From: Actinomycetota bacterium
GTDB lineage: Bacteria > Actinomycetota > Coriobacteriia > Anaerosomatales > Anaerosomataceae
Assembly (NCBI GenBank): GCA_011372845.1
Contig: DSAI01000110.1
Coordinates: forward strand, 1-7,663
Reading direction: 5' to 3'
Length of the DNA stretch: 7,663 nt
Part shown: one piece after another, positions 7,001 to 7,663 of the stretch
Position numbering within the stretch: the stretch's first letter is position 1
How the letters are laid out: every line of letters starts with the position of its first letter
Position numbers and translations under genes: made by a program
The notes under the pieces: model-generated
Database searches by the model: none
What the model saw: the letters and a program-made list of their open reading frames with translations, nothing else
Told to the model about the DNA's origin: nothing

Positions 7001-7291
7001 GACGATTCGTACAGGTTCGTCTTCAGTCTTCACCTAAACGACCCGATAAGACTGGTACGGAAGAGCGGGGGCTCATCTGTCGCTATAGGGGGGTATTACA
7101 AGGGTGTCAATCGCTCAAACGCCTGCATCGACATAGAGGCACACGACGCTTCGTGGAAGAAGCAAGGTCAGGGTGTAGCGATGGGCGTCGAATCCTTCGA
7201 GAAGTACTCCATCGACCCACTTGGCAGAACGGCACACCTGGTGAGGCAGGAGAAGCGCCGTGGCTTTTCGAACGGTAGTGGTAAGCAATGA
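4094..7291 (+). CDS. cas9: CRISPR-associated endonuclease Cas9, type II-C
   Basis: Cas9 is the RNA-guided DNA nuclease of type II systems; HNH cuts the target strand and RuvC the other. Numbering from the ATG at 4094 (1065 aa), the landmarks are RuvC-I GLDIGIASVGW (D8), an Arg-rich bridge helix (about 50-66), a helical REC lobe, and the motif NPVVLRALAQTRKVLNAII before RuvC-II. RuvC-II is HIEFGRD (E498), HNH is EVDHILPHSRSF (D581, H582) with N605, and RuvC-III is HHALDAAV (H718, D721). A WED-like strand pair (DVFERDGRFYLVPVY, about 925-940) and a C-terminal PAM-interacting domain follow. The H582-N605 spacing equals that of H840-N863 in S. pyogenes Cas9. The short REC lobe and total length fit II-C. 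A TTG at 4082 would add four residues, but the ATG has the better-placed GGGGG and puts RuvC-I at the normal position. All catalytic residues are present and there is no frameshift. cas1 follows with overlap. Codon use is less G/C-biased than in hypF. Confidence 0.97.
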   Translation: MGLHVGLDIGIASVGWAVLDPDEHRIVDLGVRTFQKAENPKDGSSLALPRRLARSSRRRLSRRRARMSDFRDFLAESGIVASDQLEITFIPAPDEPTPYQLRYEGLDRQLSAREWARVLSQLCKRRGYKSMKLAVDSSGKNDDEGRVKSAIAENAARMTERGYRTFGEMLWLDERFKESRRNRGDYKGVASRNQIIEEIRLLFEAQRSHGNPFAAASLEDRYLEILQQQQVILEGDAIRAKVGKCSIDRVNPRIPAACPTFERFRLVDKLHNVRYTLPGAGTRVPLDKDQRDLVIEKALGRTAKLTYADVRKICALPEQARFVGVRYGSDATDVSAEGKERIPLPRAWHDIRRALSDLPADTWENLSGDIDRLDDIAEVLTYYKYEESVIRELRSLGLSDEVACALSGLRFSGHGHLSRQTLRSILPFMEEGLPYSEACAAAGFHHSQRVHGERQEKLPPIPVEDVRNPVVLRALAQTRKVLNAIIREFGSIEELHIEFGRDVARSHEDRRKIEKAQKENRARNESVLEDIEKEFGITSPRPLDIVKYKLWKEQLHSCVYSGDYIDPARMLSGEPGIAEVDHILPHSRSFDDGFMNKVLATTTENRRKRERTPYEYLGGDPQRWHEFEERVLSMHLPRPKRERLLRADFDERASEEFRERNLNDTRYIARQFKSFVEENLIFVGDRKAPVVTVNGRATAYLRTAWRLQKVRADGDLHHALDAAVIAATNRSMIQQVSRFFSVRPLRNPHGEYIDAATGEIVPAKHVPEPWEGFAGELRERMGARWGTDPFGELQHIDREAPRPILVSRMPSRAVRGEIHKETVRRIEGLDEKGLIRTSKRVRIEDLTPRMLDNMVGRTRDRELHEALAERLAAFGGDGKKAFAEPFYKPSKPGRKAPRVRAVRVYDSPSSGGTEVRGGLADNSTMARTDVFERDGRFYLVPVYLKDTIKDELPMRAIVQGKPESEWREIDDSYRFVFSLHLNDPIRLVRKSGGSSVAIGGYYKGVNRSNACIDIEAHDASWKKQGQGVAMGVESFEKYSIDPLGRTAHLVRQEKRRGFSNGSGKQ
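7248..7252 (+). promoter_or_regulatory. Ribosome-binding site of cas1 inside the cas9 3' end
   Basis: AGGAG lies 7 nt before the GTG at 7260, within the last codons of cas9. It supports GTG 7260 over the in-frame GTG at 7278 and points to translational coupling between cas9 and cas1. Confidence 0.7.
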
Positions 7292-7663
7292 GGCCGAACT
7301 GCACGTGCAGCAAGGCCAGCTTGTTGCAGTCCAAGAGCAAACCACCTGGATTCCCACAGAAGACATCGCGGTACTAGTTCTCGAGAACCCCCGTGTTCAT
7401 ATCTCCACAGCGGCGCTCTCGCTTCTCGCCGAACAGGGCGTCGCTGTCGCTGTCTGTGACCGAAAGCATATGCCCACAGGCATGCTTCTTCCGCACTGCG
7501 CACACAGCCGACAGCTGGGAGTTACGCGCCTGCAGTTCGCACAAACGTTGCCTCAGAAGAAGCGGCTATGGCAGCGAATCGTACGCAGCAAGATCCAGAA
7601 CCAGGCGGAGTGCCTGAGCGGACTCGGCCTAGGGGGAGCCCCCAAGCTGCGTAGCTACGCAGC
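7260..7663 (+). CDS. cas1: CRISPR-associated integrase Cas1, type II (3' end outside window)
   Basis: Cas1 is the integrase subunit of the Cas1-Cas2 spacer-acquisition complex. The frame from GTG 7260 is open to the window end (134 complete codons). It begins MAFRTVVVSNEAEL, the usual type II Cas1 opening (W/F-RTVV), followed by the beta-strand N-domain (DIAVLVLENPRVHISTAAL), then LLAEQGVAVAVCDRKHMPTG and MLLPHCAHSRQ, which match the CD-KH-P-G-LLP...HSRQ segment of type II Cas1 proteins. The catalytic Glu/His/Asp residues lie beyond the edge and cannot be checked. The gene starts 32 bp before the cas9 stop codon in another frame. cas2 and the CRISPR array are expected downstream. The presence of cas1 indicates a locus built for acquisition as well as interference. 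Confidence 0.93.
   Translation, partial: MAFRTVVVSNEAELHVQQGQLVAVQEQTTWIPTEDIAVLVLENPRVHISTAALSLLAEQGVAVAVCDRKHMPTGMLLPHCAHSRQLGVTRLQFAQTLPQKKRLWQRIVRSKIQNQAECLSGLGLGGAPKLRSYA
7646..7663. repeat. Perfect 18-bp palindrome in cas1 at the window edge
   Basis: GCTGCGTAGCTACGCAGC reads the same on both strands. It encodes part of KLRSYA in cas1 and may extend beyond the window. Just upstream, GGGGGAGCCCCC (7632-7643) is another short palindromic stretch. No function is known. Confidence 0.5.

Noticed and set aside
6314..7033. Open frame of 239 codons antisense to cas9, as a possible anti-CRISPR or other gene
   Set aside because: No family-like motif or convincing ribosome-binding site; it mirrors conserved Cas9 coding sequence in another frame.

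Overview
The window looks like chromosomal DNA from a high-GC anaerobe, most likely an actinobacterium (possibly Coriobacteriia-like). That placement is inferred from the strongly G/C-rich third codon positions in the left half, the [NiFe]-hydrogenase maturation gene hypF, GTG starts, and a compact type II-C Cas9 with a GC-rich tracrRNA terminator. No rRNA or other marker gene is present to confirm it.

Left part (1-3031, + strand): a small protein with a CPVCG knuckle and a HEPN-like RNAFIH motif lies 4 bp upstream of hypF, the carbamoyltransferase that makes the cyanide-ligand precursor of [NiFe] hydrogenases. hypF carries an in-frame insertion of about 136 bp (1465-1600). Its ends are near-perfect 22-bp inverted repeats and it has a hairpin near the centre, so it looks like a small palindromic or MITE-like element that has become about 45 residues of the protein.

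Middle part (3032-3782, - strand): the remains of a HepT/MntA (HEPN/MNT) toxin-antitoxin locus. The antitoxin-like gene, an XRE helix-turn-helix fused to a minimal nucleotidyltransferase, looks intact. The HEPN toxin gene is cut off by the 3' end of hypF before its RX4-6H active site.

Right part (3783-7663, + strand): a type II-C CRISPR-Cas locus. The roughly 310-bp space before cas9 holds a probable tracrRNA with its own promoter and a strong 12-bp terminator hairpin. The 5' end of this predicted RNA can fold back onto its own anti-repeat and the adjacent nexus-like segment over roughly 22-25 bp. That layout recalls the long tracrRNA of Streptococcus pyogenes, which acts as a natural single guide, and it is the most interesting signal in the window. 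Next comes cas9 (1065 aa, all RuvC and HNH catalytic residues present). cas1 follows, overlapping the end of cas9 by 32 bp, and is cut by the window edge. cas2 and the CRISPR array are not in the window and are expected downstream. cas9 and the tracrRNA region use more A/T at third positions than hypF, consistent with the CRISPR locus being an acquired module placed next to a toxin-antitoxin remnant.
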